The notes under the pieces were generated by a model. It had not been told where the DNA came from. It saw nothing but the letters and a program-made list of their open reading frames with translations, and did no database searches. A stretch of DNA of 64,000 nt from Panulirus ornatus. Its lineage: Eukaryota > Arthropoda > Malacostraca > Decapoda > Palinuridae. How positions within the stretch are numbered: the first letter of the stretch is position 1; each line of letters opens with the position of its first letter. Shown piece by piece: positions 1 to 10,244 of this stretch. Position numbers and translations under genes: made by a program. The stretch lies in the NCBI RefSeq assembly GCF_036320965.1, contig NC_092261.1, forward strand, positions 17,909,146 to 17,973,145, given 5' to 3'.

Positions 1-994
<994 letters not shown>

Positions 995-1204
995 ATATAT
1001 TGTGTGTGTGGTTGTGAGGTGGGACAAAACTATATCTGATAAATTAATGGCCAACCCGCCCACCATCAGCATGAATGACTACACACGTCGCGATTTTTAC
1101 TAGCAAAAATACATTTTACCTAATCTTAGCTTTCATGTGTTATCACCGACCAAGTCCTTCACATCTGCCCTTATTTTCATGGTTATCCAAGCTTTTAGGT
1201 AACA

Positions 1205-1801
1205 GACAGCGAGTCGACCCGTATACCCATCATCCAATTCTTTCTATTCCTTGCACGTCCTTTCACCTCTGCATGATCAGGACCGATCACAATTTTCCTC
1301 CATCCTCCTCACTTGTCTCCACTTCTTCGTCCCTCACTGAACATATATCCTCTTTGTCATCTTTCCTATTCATTCTCTCCATGCACTAAACCATTATACA
1401 CCCTGCTTCAATTTATACACACATCTCTTCTTACTATCATAACACTCACACCATTCCTCAAACATCTCATTTCCAGACATCCACCCTCGAAACCCTATCT
1501 ATGGCCCACGCCTCGCAACTATATAACATTGTTGGAACCACTATTCCTTCAAACATACCCATTTTTGCTTTCTGAGACAATGTTCTCGCCTTCAACACAT
1601 TCTTCAACGCTCCCAGAACTTTTGCCCCCTCCCCCACCCTGTGACTCACTTCCGCTGCCATGGTTCCATCCGTTGCCAAATCCACTCCCAGATACCTAAA
1701 ACATTTCACTTTCTCCAGTTTTTCTCCATTCAAACTTACCTCCCAAGTGACTTGTCCCTCAACCTTACTGTATCTAATAACCTTGCTCTTGTTCACATTT
1801 A

Positions 1802-1803
<2 letters not shown>
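1205..1803 (-). mobile_element. RTE-A LINE fragment, C-terminal region
   Basis: The minus strand reads [19 protein letters not shown], then the [12 protein letters not shown] segment, [14 protein letters not shown] and [13 protein letters not shown] (ORF 1467-1796). More degraded C-terminal sequence continues to about 1205. The 5' end of the copy abuts (TA)n exactly at 1803. Several frameshifts and stops make it a pseudogene fragment. Confidence 0.8.

Positions 1804-1882
<79 letters not shown>
1803..1882. repeat. (TA)n microsatellite
   Basis: Alternating TA for about 80 bases, separating a 5'-truncated RTE-A copy from the 3' end of an nRTE-S element. Confidence 0.97.
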
Positions 1883-1890
<8 letters not shown>

Positions 1891-2128
1891 TCATACTATT
1901 CGCCATTTCCCGCGATAGCGAGGTAGCGTTAAGAACAGAGGACTGGGCCTTTGAGGGAATATCCTCACCTGGCCCTCTTCTCTGTTCCTTCTTTTGGAAA
2001 ATTAAAAAAAAAAAAAAACGAGAGGGGAGGATTTCCAGCCCCCCGCTCCCTTCCCTTTTAGTCGCCTTCTACGACACGCAGGGAATACGTGGGAAGTATT
2101 CTTTCTCCCCTATCCCCAGGGAAAACGT
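1883..2128 (-). mobile_element. nRTE-S short non-autonomous element (full)
   Basis: On the minus strand it starts near the CCCTGGGGATAGGGG-type 5' end, passes a GTCGTAGAAGGCGACTAAAA block, an A/T-rich run and AAAAGAAGGAACAGAGAAG, and ends with GCTACCTCGCTATCGCGGG and an A-rich tail at (TA)n. It has no ORF. The 5' two thirds match the 5' UTR of the RTE-A copy at 33241-33427 and the last ~45 bases match the RTE 3' tail, so it is best read as an RTE-derived SINE-like element dependent on RTE proteins (inference). Confidence 0.75.
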
Positions 2129-2139
2129 ATATATATATA

Positions 2140-2224
2140 TACTGAGAACCAATCACTTTCCTCCCCAGTCAGCTTCCCCGCGCCACCTCGCAAATGCGGG
2201 ACACAGCGACAAAGCAACAAAATA
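2140..2224 (+). mobile_element. RTE micro-fragments: 24-nt antisense RT piece plus tail-only insertion
   Basis: Bases 2140-2163 match the antisense of the RT segment encoding ESDWFSV. They join directly to a plus-strand RTE tail (2164-2224) containing CACCTCGCAAATGCGGGA and CAGCGACAAAGCA. No other LINE sequence is present, so this is an extremely truncated or chimeric insertion. Confidence 0.6.
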
Positions 2225-2227
2225 CAC

Positions 2228-2229
2228 AT

Positions 2230-2288
<59 letters not shown>
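2228..2288. repeat. (CA)n/(TA)n microsatellite
   Basis: A short CA run passes into about 48 bases of TA, between two tail-only RTE fragments of opposite strand. Confidence 0.95.
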
Positions 2289-2291
<3 letters not shown>

Positions 2292-2345
2292 TTTACTGCT
2301 CCGTCGCTGCCCCCCGCATTTGCGAGGCAGCGCAAGGAAACAGAC

Positions 2346-2347
<2 letters not shown>
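2289..2347 (-). mobile_element. Tail-only RTE fragment
   Basis: The minus strand shows the RTE terminal tail motif GCTGCCTCGCAAATGCGGGG followed by CAGCGACGGAGCAG. It is bounded by (TA)n on both sides and has no upstream ORF sequence. Confidence 0.65.

Positions 2348-2416
<69 letters not shown>
2348..2416. repeat. (TA)n microsatellite
   Basis: About 68 bases of alternating TA ending at a T-rich run where the next RTE tail begins. Confidence 0.97.
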
Positions 2417-2419
<3 letters not shown>

Positions 2420-2818
2420 CTTTTTTTTTGCTTTGTCGCTGTCTCCCGCGTTTGCGAGGTAGCGCAAGGAAACAGACGAAAGAAATGGCCCAACCCAACC
2501 CCATACACATGTATATACATACACGTCCCCACACGCAAATATACATACCCATACATCTCAATGTACACATGTATATACACACACAGACATATACATATAT
2601 ACACCTGCACACAATTCACACTGTCTGTCTTTATTCATTAAATGGCCCAAACCACCCCCATACACATGTATATACATTCGTCCACACACGCAAATATACA
2701 TACCTACACAGCTTTCCATGGTTTACCCCAGACGCTTCACATGCCCTGATCAATCCACTGACAGCACGTCAACCCCGGTATACCACATCGATCCAATTCA
2801 CTCTATTCCTTGCCCTAT
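2417..2818 (-). mobile_element. RTE-A short-UTR subfamily, 3' UTR and ORF end
   Basis: From right to left it holds the last ~60 bases of the ORF (2755-2817), with the in-frame stop shared by the short-UTR subfamily, then the 3' UTR and the terminal hairpin at about 2443-2460. The 3' UTR carries the CTACACAGCTTTCCATGG deletion junction near 2703-2720, also seen at 4.15, 58.14 and 60.05 kb. Unlike those copies it has a partly duplicated TATG-rich stretch. Confidence 0.75.
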
Positions 2819-2829
2819 ATATATATATA

Positions 2830-2990
2830 TTCGAATGTGAAAGAGTTCTTCAGAAGCACAATTGTTTAGAGTATACGATACCCTCACAGAGACAGGATTC
2901 GAACCTTTGGTAATTGTGGTGACAGTCAGAGAGCTTATCCACTCATCCAGTGGAGTCCATCCTAGAGACCTAGCGAGTCGATCACAAGTA
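2830..2990 (-). mobile_element. tRNA-derived SINE-like sequence
   Basis: On the minus strand an A-box-like TGGATGAGTGGATAAGC is followed about 30 bases later by a perfect B-box-like GGTTCGAATCC. It does not fold as a complete tRNA by eye, and its 3' side ends in a short (TA)n at 2815-2831. This pattern is typical of a tRNA-derived SINE head. Confidence 0.45.
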
Positions 2991-3044
2991 ATCGAGTATC
3001 ATTTGTCGAGCATACTCTGAGTGTAGCCACATGTGGTTGAGGTT

Positions 3045-3129
<85 letters not shown>

Positions 3130-3132
3130 CTG
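3045..3132. repeat. (CT)n microsatellite
   Basis: About 70 bases of CT, one interruption, then a short CT run. The sequence around it (2990-3045, 3132-3360) shows nothing I can assign. Confidence 0.96.
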
Positions 3133-3361
3133 AGCTACACTCTATGTACCACGTAAGGGCGCGGTGCAAGCACCATGTTTTGTACGGATTCCTCAGCGGT
3201 GATAGGGAGATATCGGTAAAACGTTACTGTGGGGCATGTTGGATGAACGAGTCTCCATTACATTTGATCGAGTAGCAAGTTCCCTATCTGACTGCCTCTA
3301 TAAGTGGCAGGGATTCTCTGCGTGTTGCAGAAGCAGACAATAACGGGTCGGAGAGGGTGCT

Positions 3362-3500
3362 TGGATATCCTTCCATCCAATTTCACATTTCCAAAAGAAG
3401 GAACAGAAAAGTAAGCCAAGAGAGGATTTTTTTCTTTAAGGCTCTCATCTGTTATTAACGCTACCTCGCAAAAACGGGAAGTGGCTAATATCTATGATTT
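3362..3500 (+). mobile_element. nRTE-S, 5'-truncated and diverged
   Basis: It contains TTTCCAAAAGAAGGAACAG, a T-run and the terminal GCTACCTCGCAAAAACGGGA motif, followed by AAGTGGCTAATA. The first ~110 bases of the family are missing. Confidence 0.6.
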
Positions 3501-3504
3501 GATA

Positions 3505-3583
3505 TTTCATTTTATTATACTTGATCGCTGCTTCCCGCATCAGCGAGGTAGAGCCAGCAAGCAGACAAGGAATGGCCCATCCA

Positions 3584-3587
<4 letters not shown>
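3505..3587 (-). mobile_element. Tail-only RTE fragment
   Basis: The minus strand reads CTACCTCGCTGATGCGGGAAGCAGCGATCAAG and ends in an ATAAAAT run, the normal RTE tail end. It begins at GGGCCATTCCTTGTC next to (TA)n. Confidence 0.6.
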
Positions 3588-3663
<76 letters not shown>

Positions 3664-3689
3664 CTTTGTCGCTGTCTCCCGCGTTTGCG

Positions 3690-3742
<53 letters not shown>
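3588..3742. repeat. (TA)n / poly-T / tail hairpin / (TA)n composite
   Basis: Two TA tracts (3588-3626 and 3693-3742) and a ~35-base T-run enclose a minus-strand RTE tail at 3660-3692, reduced to the hairpin and the ACAGCGACAAAGTAT end. Confidence 0.85.
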
Positions 3743-3747
<5 letters not shown>

Positions 3748-4001
3748 GGGGATAGGGGAGAAAGAATACTTCCCACGTATTCCCTGCGTGTCGTAGAAGG
3801 CGACTAAAAGGGGAGGGAGCGGGGGGCTGGAAATCCTCCCCTCTCGTTTTTTTTTTATTTTTTTTTCTTTTTTTTAATTTTCCAAAAGAAGGAATAGAGA
3901 AGGGGGCCAGGTGAGGATATTCCCTCAAAGGCCCAGTCCTCTGTTCTTAACGCTACCTTGCTAATGCGGGAAATGGCGAATAGTTTGAAAGAAAAGAAAG
4001 A
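3743..4001 (+). mobile_element. nRTE-S (full)
   Basis: A full copy: 5' end CCCTGGGGATAGGGGAGAAA, GTCGTAGAAGGCGACTAAAA, a long T-run, the AAAAGAAGGAATAGAG block, then GCTACCTTGCTAATGCGGGA, AATGGCGAATAG and an A-rich end. Both ends abut (TA)n. Confidence 0.8.
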
Positions 4002-4027
4002 AATATATATATATATATATATATATT

Positions 4028-5580
4028 TCTTTTTTTTTTGCTTTGTCGCTGTCTCCCGCGTTTGCGAGGTAGCGCAAGGAAACAGACGAAAGAAATGGCC
4101 CAACCCACCCCCATACACATGTATATACATACGTCCACACACGCAAATATACATACCTACACAGCTTTCCATGGTTTACCCCAGACGCTTCACATGCCTT
4201 GATTCAATCCACTGACAGCACGTCAACCCCGGTATACCACATCGCTCCAATTCACTCTATTCCTTGCCCTCCTTTCACCCTCCTGCATGTTCAGGCCCCG
4301 ATCACACAAAATCTTTTTCACTCCATCTTTCCACCTCCAATTTGGTCTCCCTCTTCTCCTCGTTCCCTCCACCTCCGACACATATATCCTCTTGGTCAAT
4401 CTTTCTTCACTCATCCTCTCCATGTGCCCAAACCATTTCAAAACACCCTCTTCTGCTCTCTCAACCACGCTCTTTTATTTCCACACATCTCTCTTACCCT
4501 TACATTACTTACTCGATCAAACCACCTCACACCACATATTGTCCTCAAACATCTCATTTCCAGCACATCCACCCTCCTGCGCACAACTCTATCCATAGAC
4601 CACGCCTCGCAACCATACAACATTGTTGGAACCACTATTCCTTCAAACATACCCATTTCTGCTTTCCGAGATAATGTTCTCGACTTCCACACATTCTTGA
4701 AGGCTCACAGGATTTTCGCCCCCTCCCCCACCCTATGATTCACTTCCGCTTCCATGGTTCCATCCGCTGCCAGATCCACTCCCAGATATCTAAAACACTT
4801 CACTTCCTCCAGTTTTTCTCCATTCAAACTTACCTCGCAATTTACTTGACCCTCAACCCTACTGTACCTAATAACCTTGCTCTTATTCACATTTACTCTT
4901 AACTTTCTTTTTCACACACTTTACTAAACTCAGTCACCAGCTTCTGCAGTTTCTCACATGAATCAGCCACCAGCGCTGTATCATCAGCGAACAACAACTG
5001 ACACACTTCCTAAGCTCTCTCATCCACAACAGACTGCATACTTGCCCCTCTTTCCAAAACTCTTGCATTCACCTCCCTAACAACCCCATCCATAAACAAA
5101 TTAAACAACCATGAAGACATCACACACCCCTGCCGCAAACCTACATTCAATTAGAACCAATCACTTTCTTCTCTTCCTACACGTACACATGCCTTACATC
5201 CTTGATAAAAACTTTTCAATGCTTCTTACAACTTGCCTCCCACACCATGTATTCTTAGCACCTTCCATAGAGCATCTCTATCAACTCTATCATATGCCTT
5301 CTCCAGATCTATATATGCTACGTACAAATCCATTTGCTTTTCTAAGTATTTCTCACATACATTCTTCAAAGCAAACACTTGATCCACATATCCTCTACCA
5401 CTTCTGAAACCACACTGCTCTTCCCCAATCTGATGCTCTGTACATGCCTTCACCCACTCAATCAATACCGTCCCATATAATTTACCAGGAATACTCAACA
5501 AACTTATACCTCTGTAATTTGAGCACTCACTCTTATCCCCTTTGCCTTTATACAATGGCACTATGCACGCATTCCGCCAA
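4028..5580 (-). mobile_element. RTE-A LINE, short-UTR subfamily, RT plus C-terminus
   Basis: From the right, the minus strand encodes PLYKGKGDKSECSNYRGIS, the GFRSGRG segment, the DLEKAYDRVDRDALWKVLR block, RQGCVMS, the FADDT catalytic motif at about 4978-4991, and the C-terminal region ending at VVYRG-stop (about 4222). The 3' UTR is the short version, with the hairpin at about 4055-4072. ORFs are broken (5226-5561, 4705-4890, 4438-4692, 4223-4468). The 5' end is cut at 5580, where a Penelope-type fragment begins inside the CCGCCAAT sequence. Confidence 0.88.
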
Positions 5581-5815
5581 TATTGTTGGAAAGGATCACA
5601 ATTTTGCGCGTGATCAAGATATTCCTATGAATCCACGGGAAAAATGAAACACGATAAGTTCCCATGTGCACTTTCGTATAATAATCACATTATCAGGGGA
5701 GACACAAGAGCCAAATATAACAGTCAGTTGATATACATCGAAGAGACGAAGTTACGACGCCATTTGGTAAACATGCGATCGTCCAAGACAGACAACGAGC
5801 GTTCATAAACTCATC
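5581..5815 (-). mobile_element. Penelope-like (PLE) terminal fragment with hammerhead-like motif, copy 1
   Basis: It matches copies at 19983 and 48249. On the minus strand the core reads CTGATAATGTG...TACGAAAGTGCACATGGGA. The usual CTGATGA is changed to CTGATAA, so this copy would be catalytically dead. Assignment to PLEs rests on the reported association of minimal hammerheads with PLE terminal repeats. No PLE coding sequence is visible nearby. Confidence 0.45.
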
Positions 5816-6834
5816 ATTTTACAAATTTTATCAACATAATTATAAGTTATTAATGTCTATAGATCATTAAGATTTAATAGTATGCTTATGTGATTAAATG
5901 ATAAGATTCAATGATGTATCTGGTGGTAATATACTACTCTCTCTCTCTCTTAGAGCATCTCTTACTCCTCTCTCTCTCTCCTCTCTCTCTCTCTCCCTCT
6001 CTCTCTCTCTCTCATCATTCTAATCTTTTCTCGGATTAACTTTAGTGTACGTTAGAATGAAAATAATATATTTCAGTGAATGTAGTTTGCAGTATATGAT
6101 ATTATATGTTTTGAAATGAAAAATGAATGGTGATACTGGGTAATATGCCTAATATTACTCACGTCTTTTATTGCTTTGCAAGTGAGTATTGTTGCATATA
6201 GTTCAGATGTTGGGAAGATTCATTTTGTTATGATGATAATTGTGATTATTGATATATATAGAAGTGTGACTGAGTTTGTAAATATGTGGAAGAAGAGTTA
6301 ATAATGTGATAGAGCAAGTTATAGTAAATAGTTGATTTGTCATCATTGGGTGTTGAATAGAAACTGAATATGTTTTATATCTGGAGTGGATCTGTCGAGA
6401 CCTGGACGGATAGCGTAGGTGGAGGGCGCGAAAGACTTGAAATGTGTGGCGAACTATCCGAAGAAATGGTATGTGAGAGTGTCCAACTTGTATGGTGCGA
6501 GCGGGCTGTAGAGTTCGAGATGATTGCTATCGAATTGAGACTGTGTGCCGAGTGTTTACGTAGTGTAGGTAGAGATTTTGTGGAAAAAAAAAAAGTGGTG
6601 AGAGAAAAAAAAATTTGAAGGAGGATTTGGCCACACCCGGTACTCTTTAGGAACGCCTGTACCACGAGGCATAATGGTACGGGGAGATGATCTTTCCCCT
6701 AATGTAGGAGACCAATATTGAAGCGGAAAGATTTAGTTCTACAAGGATATTCTATGGCATCGAGATGCCCTGATATAGGAGTAAAATGGGCACATTACCA
6801 AAAATATCGTACTGGATTGTATAACTGGGCGTGA
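5816..6834. other. Unassigned AT-rich DNA with (CT)n
   Basis: About 1 kb without a recognisable gene or element. A patchy CT array lies at 5937-6013. The short open frames at 6370-6665 look accidental. Confidence 0.5.
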
Positions 6835-7470
6835 TGTCAACGTTTGATAACAGCCATAGCAAGTTCCAACCATGCAAGCAGTCTGTTAGGACGTGGACCA
6901 TAGCATTTCTTGGCATAAACTTGTTTTCATTTTAAGGCGGACTGGGTATATGTCACGATTTATTTGCGTCTGTTTCTGGCTTACTCGAAACAGTGGGCCA
7001 CGAACATAAAGAATTAAAAAAAGAAAAAGAAAATTCAATATTATTCCTGTAAACTATGTTATATTAAATCATGTAAACTAAGTATAATACATTATATCTA
7101 TAAAACGGAAATAATATAGATAGTATCGTATGTGACCCGTCTGGATTTTACCGTGATTATTTGCGCTTATTCAAGTCGTCCTTTATAGCTTTACCTCACG
7201 GAAGAAAAATTCGAAAAGTTTTGTTAATAATATATTTTAAGAAAGAAATATGAAGAAAGAACATAGCATCAAATATTAAGTTTATAATTACAAGTTTTCT
7301 TTGTCTCGTACTAATAGACCATTCCCGATTTGCGACATACGCTTATCCAGTTACATGATCTGTGGCATTATCATCGTTATCATTGTACCTCATTTTCTCC
7401 CTTTTCCAGCTCGGCTTCAAGTTCTTTTTAGCAGAATAAGACGATTTTGAAGTAAAAGAATATAATAAAA
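6835..7470 (+). repeat. Diverged direct duplication, copy A
   Basis: Shared anchors with copy B (7690-8420), in the same order: GGCATAAACTTGTTTTC, ATCATGTAAACTAA, CAAGTCGTCCTTTATA, CGAAAAGTTTTGTT, AATAATATATT, TTGTCTCGTAC and CCTCATTTTCT. Differences are mostly small indels. No coding potential is seen. Confidence 0.75.
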
Positions 7471-7689
7471 AAAAAATATAAAAATATAAATTTCACTCCT
7501 ATACTTTTAGATTATCTACGAATGGCTGGATCGTGTGGAAGTAATCCAATTGAGCTACAAGGAAGAATGCAAGTATCGATTTTAAGTACTTATGGTTGCT
7601 TGAATTACAAGCATGAAGGCTCTAGAGAATTAATTGTATGAAATGTCTTAACCAAACATATTCGTCACTGGATCATGTTAGTAACTGGA

Positions 7690-8415
7690 GCGTAGATGAA
7701 ACGTTAGCATAAACGATCCCTATAGCATATTCCACCTCAGGCAGAGTCTGTTCCAGGACTGTGGCCATAGCCATTCACTGGCATAAACTTGTTTTCTTCA
7801 CTAAGCCGACTGGATTAACATAAGTATCATCGAGGTGTATTTTGTCAGACTGTTTGACTTACTAAGTACATTGGGCCTCTGAACATACACGATTTTAGGG
7901 GAAACTGCTTTTCAAGTCTTCAGTTTCCCTGTCAAAAGCCTCTGGTTATGTACATAAATCATGTAAACTAACGTAAATCACATTATTCTATAAATCTCCG
8001 GGGAGACCAAATCATAGAAGTGATCGAGTGGAGCCCCGTCTGGTTTTACTGAATGAATTATGGGGCTCTAACTTCCAAGTCGTCCTTTATATGACTTGAC
8101 CGTTCACCCGAGAGAACAAATGTCGAAAAGTTTTGTTCGCAATAATATATTCTTAAGAAAGAAAAGAAAGAAAGAACGAAAGCCCATCAAATATTCACGT
8201 TTCGAGTGAATATAGCAAGGTATTCTTGTCTCGTACCTAAGAGACTCCAGTGTATTTTCAACCATACTTATCCAGGTTTCGCATGTTATTATCATTATCA
8301 TTTCATTATCATTGTTACCTCATTTTCTTCCTTTTCCAGGGACTCGGGCAGCTTCAAAGATTTGCTATTATCAGTAGCAGAGATAAGACGGATTTCTTTG
8401 AAGTTAATATTTCGA

Positions 8416-8420
<5 letters not shown>
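7690..8420 (+). repeat. Diverged direct duplication, copy B
   Basis: The second copy of the 6835-7470 block. A segment around 7960-8120 (GAGACCAA, AGTGATCGAGTG, TTTATAT.ACTT) also matches 42710-42860, so this is a repeat family and not only a local duplication. The right end is cut by (TA)n and an RTE insertion. Confidence 0.75.

Positions 8421-8489
<69 letters not shown>
8418..8489. repeat. (TA)n microsatellite
   Basis: About 72 bases of alternating TA, immediately 5' of an RTE copy. Confidence 0.97.
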
Positions 8490-8493
<4 letters not shown>

Positions 8494-9710
8494 TGGCTGA
8501 TTGTGTGTGGATGTAACCAAGATGAGGAGAAAGGAGAAATGGCAAGTATGTTTATGGAAAGGAACTTTGATGTTCTGGCTCTGAATTAAACAAAGCTGAA
8601 GGATAAAGAGAAAGAATTGTATGGAACTGTCTTAGGAGCAAGTCGAGGCGTCGTGTGAAAGCAAGAACTTAGGAAGGGGTAGCAATACTGCTGGAGCAAG
8701 AGTTGTGAGAGTGTGTGAAAAAGTGTAAGGTAAAGAAATTCAGCTGATGTCTTTTCAAATGAAAGCGTGTTGTGAGAGATGGAGGATTATAATCTTATAA
8801 GTGTGAATGCATCTAGCAATGAAATCATGCGCAAATCATGGGAACAAATGGGTACGTGTGTCAACAGTTTTGATGCAAGAGATCCGGTATTAGTGATGGG
8901 AAGGCGATTAATGATGGTAGTTGAGGGTATGACTAAGGGTCATGGGGTATTCAAGTAAGGTGAATGGATATGGTGAACATCTTGTGGAATTGTGCTGAGA
9001 AAGGGTAAGTGACCAGGAATGCCAGTTCTAAAACGAGAGACATATACAAGTATAAGTATGTGAGTAGGAGAGATGGTCAGCGGGCATTGGTGGATTACCC
9101 TCTAACTGATAAACGTCCAAAAGAGAGTTTTGAATTTGAATGTGTTGAGAGGGGCAGCTTCTGGTATGTCTGATTATTATCTTATGGATGGGAGGGTGAA
9201 ATTTGCAGAGGCTTTCGGAAAAGAGAAAATAGTATGTGTAAGAGATTTGTATGAAGAAATTTAGTGCAAAATTGCAAAAGGTGAGAGCAAATATAACTGA
9301 AATGGATTGGATGAATGGAGAGAGTGAGTGAGAAGACGTTGACAAAGAGGATATTTATGTCAGAAGTGGAGGGAACGAGGAGAAGGGGGAGATGAAACTG
9401 GAGATGGAAGGACTGAGTGAAAAAGATTTCGAGCGATCGGGGCCTGAACATGAAGGAGGGAGAAAGGCGTGCAAGGAATTGAGTGAATTAGAACGATATG
9501 GTATACTGGGGTTGAGGTGCTGTCAGTGGACTGAACCAGGGCATGTGAAACGTCTGGGGGAAACCATGGAAAGGTCTATGGGGCCTGGTTGTGGATATGG
9601 AGCTGTGGTTTCGGTGCATTACACGTGACAGCTAGAGAATGGAGGTTGACGAATGCGATTTCTTCATCTTTTCCTGACGCTACCTCACTAACGCGGCAAT
9701 TAAGTATGAT
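8490..9710 (+). mobile_element. Internally deleted RTE-B: EN joined to C-terminus, RT missing
   Basis: It begins with CNQDEEKGEMASMF and FDVLALN, the EN N-terminus, and continues through SRRDGQRALVDY (about 9065-9100) and SDYYLMD (about 9168-9190, where the catalytic His of SDH is replaced by Tyr). Near 9310-9330 it jumps to the C-terminal EDVDKEDIYVRSGGN... region and the ORF end near 9548. The whole RT core is absent. A single short 3' tail follows, with GCTACCTCACTAACGCGGC at 9671-9689. Many stops are present. Confidence 0.8.

Positions 9711-9786
<76 letters not shown>
9706..9786. repeat. (TA)n microsatellite
   Basis: A mixed AAATATA start passes into pure TA, directly after the RTE tail. 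Confidence 0.97.
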
Positions 9787-9790
<4 letters not shown>

Positions 9791-10094
9791 AGGATTTGTT
9801 TTAGCTAGCAAAGAAAAAATTACATAGAATAAAAGAACATGAAGGATTTCTCAGCTGTAATGTTGGTAGTAAATACAGCATCTTGGATAATACACTAGAT
9901 ATATAACAAGGTTGGAGCACCTGGAATGAATGCCAAGTAATTTCCTGCATTGGTGAGAGCCTGACAGAAGCACATGTCTTACCAATTTCATAAGCCTTAC
10001 AAGATATTTAGGCTCTTTAAGGTAACATAAAAATCTCGAAATTTTCTTAGTACACGTCAGTGGTTGAGATAAGGAAAAATCCATAAGATCTTAT

Positions 10095-10110
10095 GCAAAA
10101 GAGAGAGAGA

Positions 10111-10171
<61 letters not shown>
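10095..10171. repeat. (GA)n microsatellite
   Basis: About 75 bases of GA with one GGG interruption. The flanks 9787-10094 hold nothing recognisable. Confidence 0.97.
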
Positions 10172-10173
<2 letters not shown>

Positions 10174-10244
10174 TATCTTTCAGTCACACATCCATCTGTC
10201 TCCCTATTGGCAGGTTCTGCGTGACTATAGGTATATTCATGCAG

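Noticed and set aside
2194..2913. A 239-residue frame running through 2.2-2.9 kb
   Set aside because: It is antisense to RTE tails and passes through two TA tracts; the long frame is a by-product of (TA)n reading as Tyr-Ile.
4199..4738. Ser/Thr/His/Pro-rich frames antisense to RTE C-termini (also at 22734, 30217, 46795, 58180, 62368)
   Set aside because: They recur at the same place in every RTE copy on the strand opposite to the LINE ORF and decay with it, so they are shadows.
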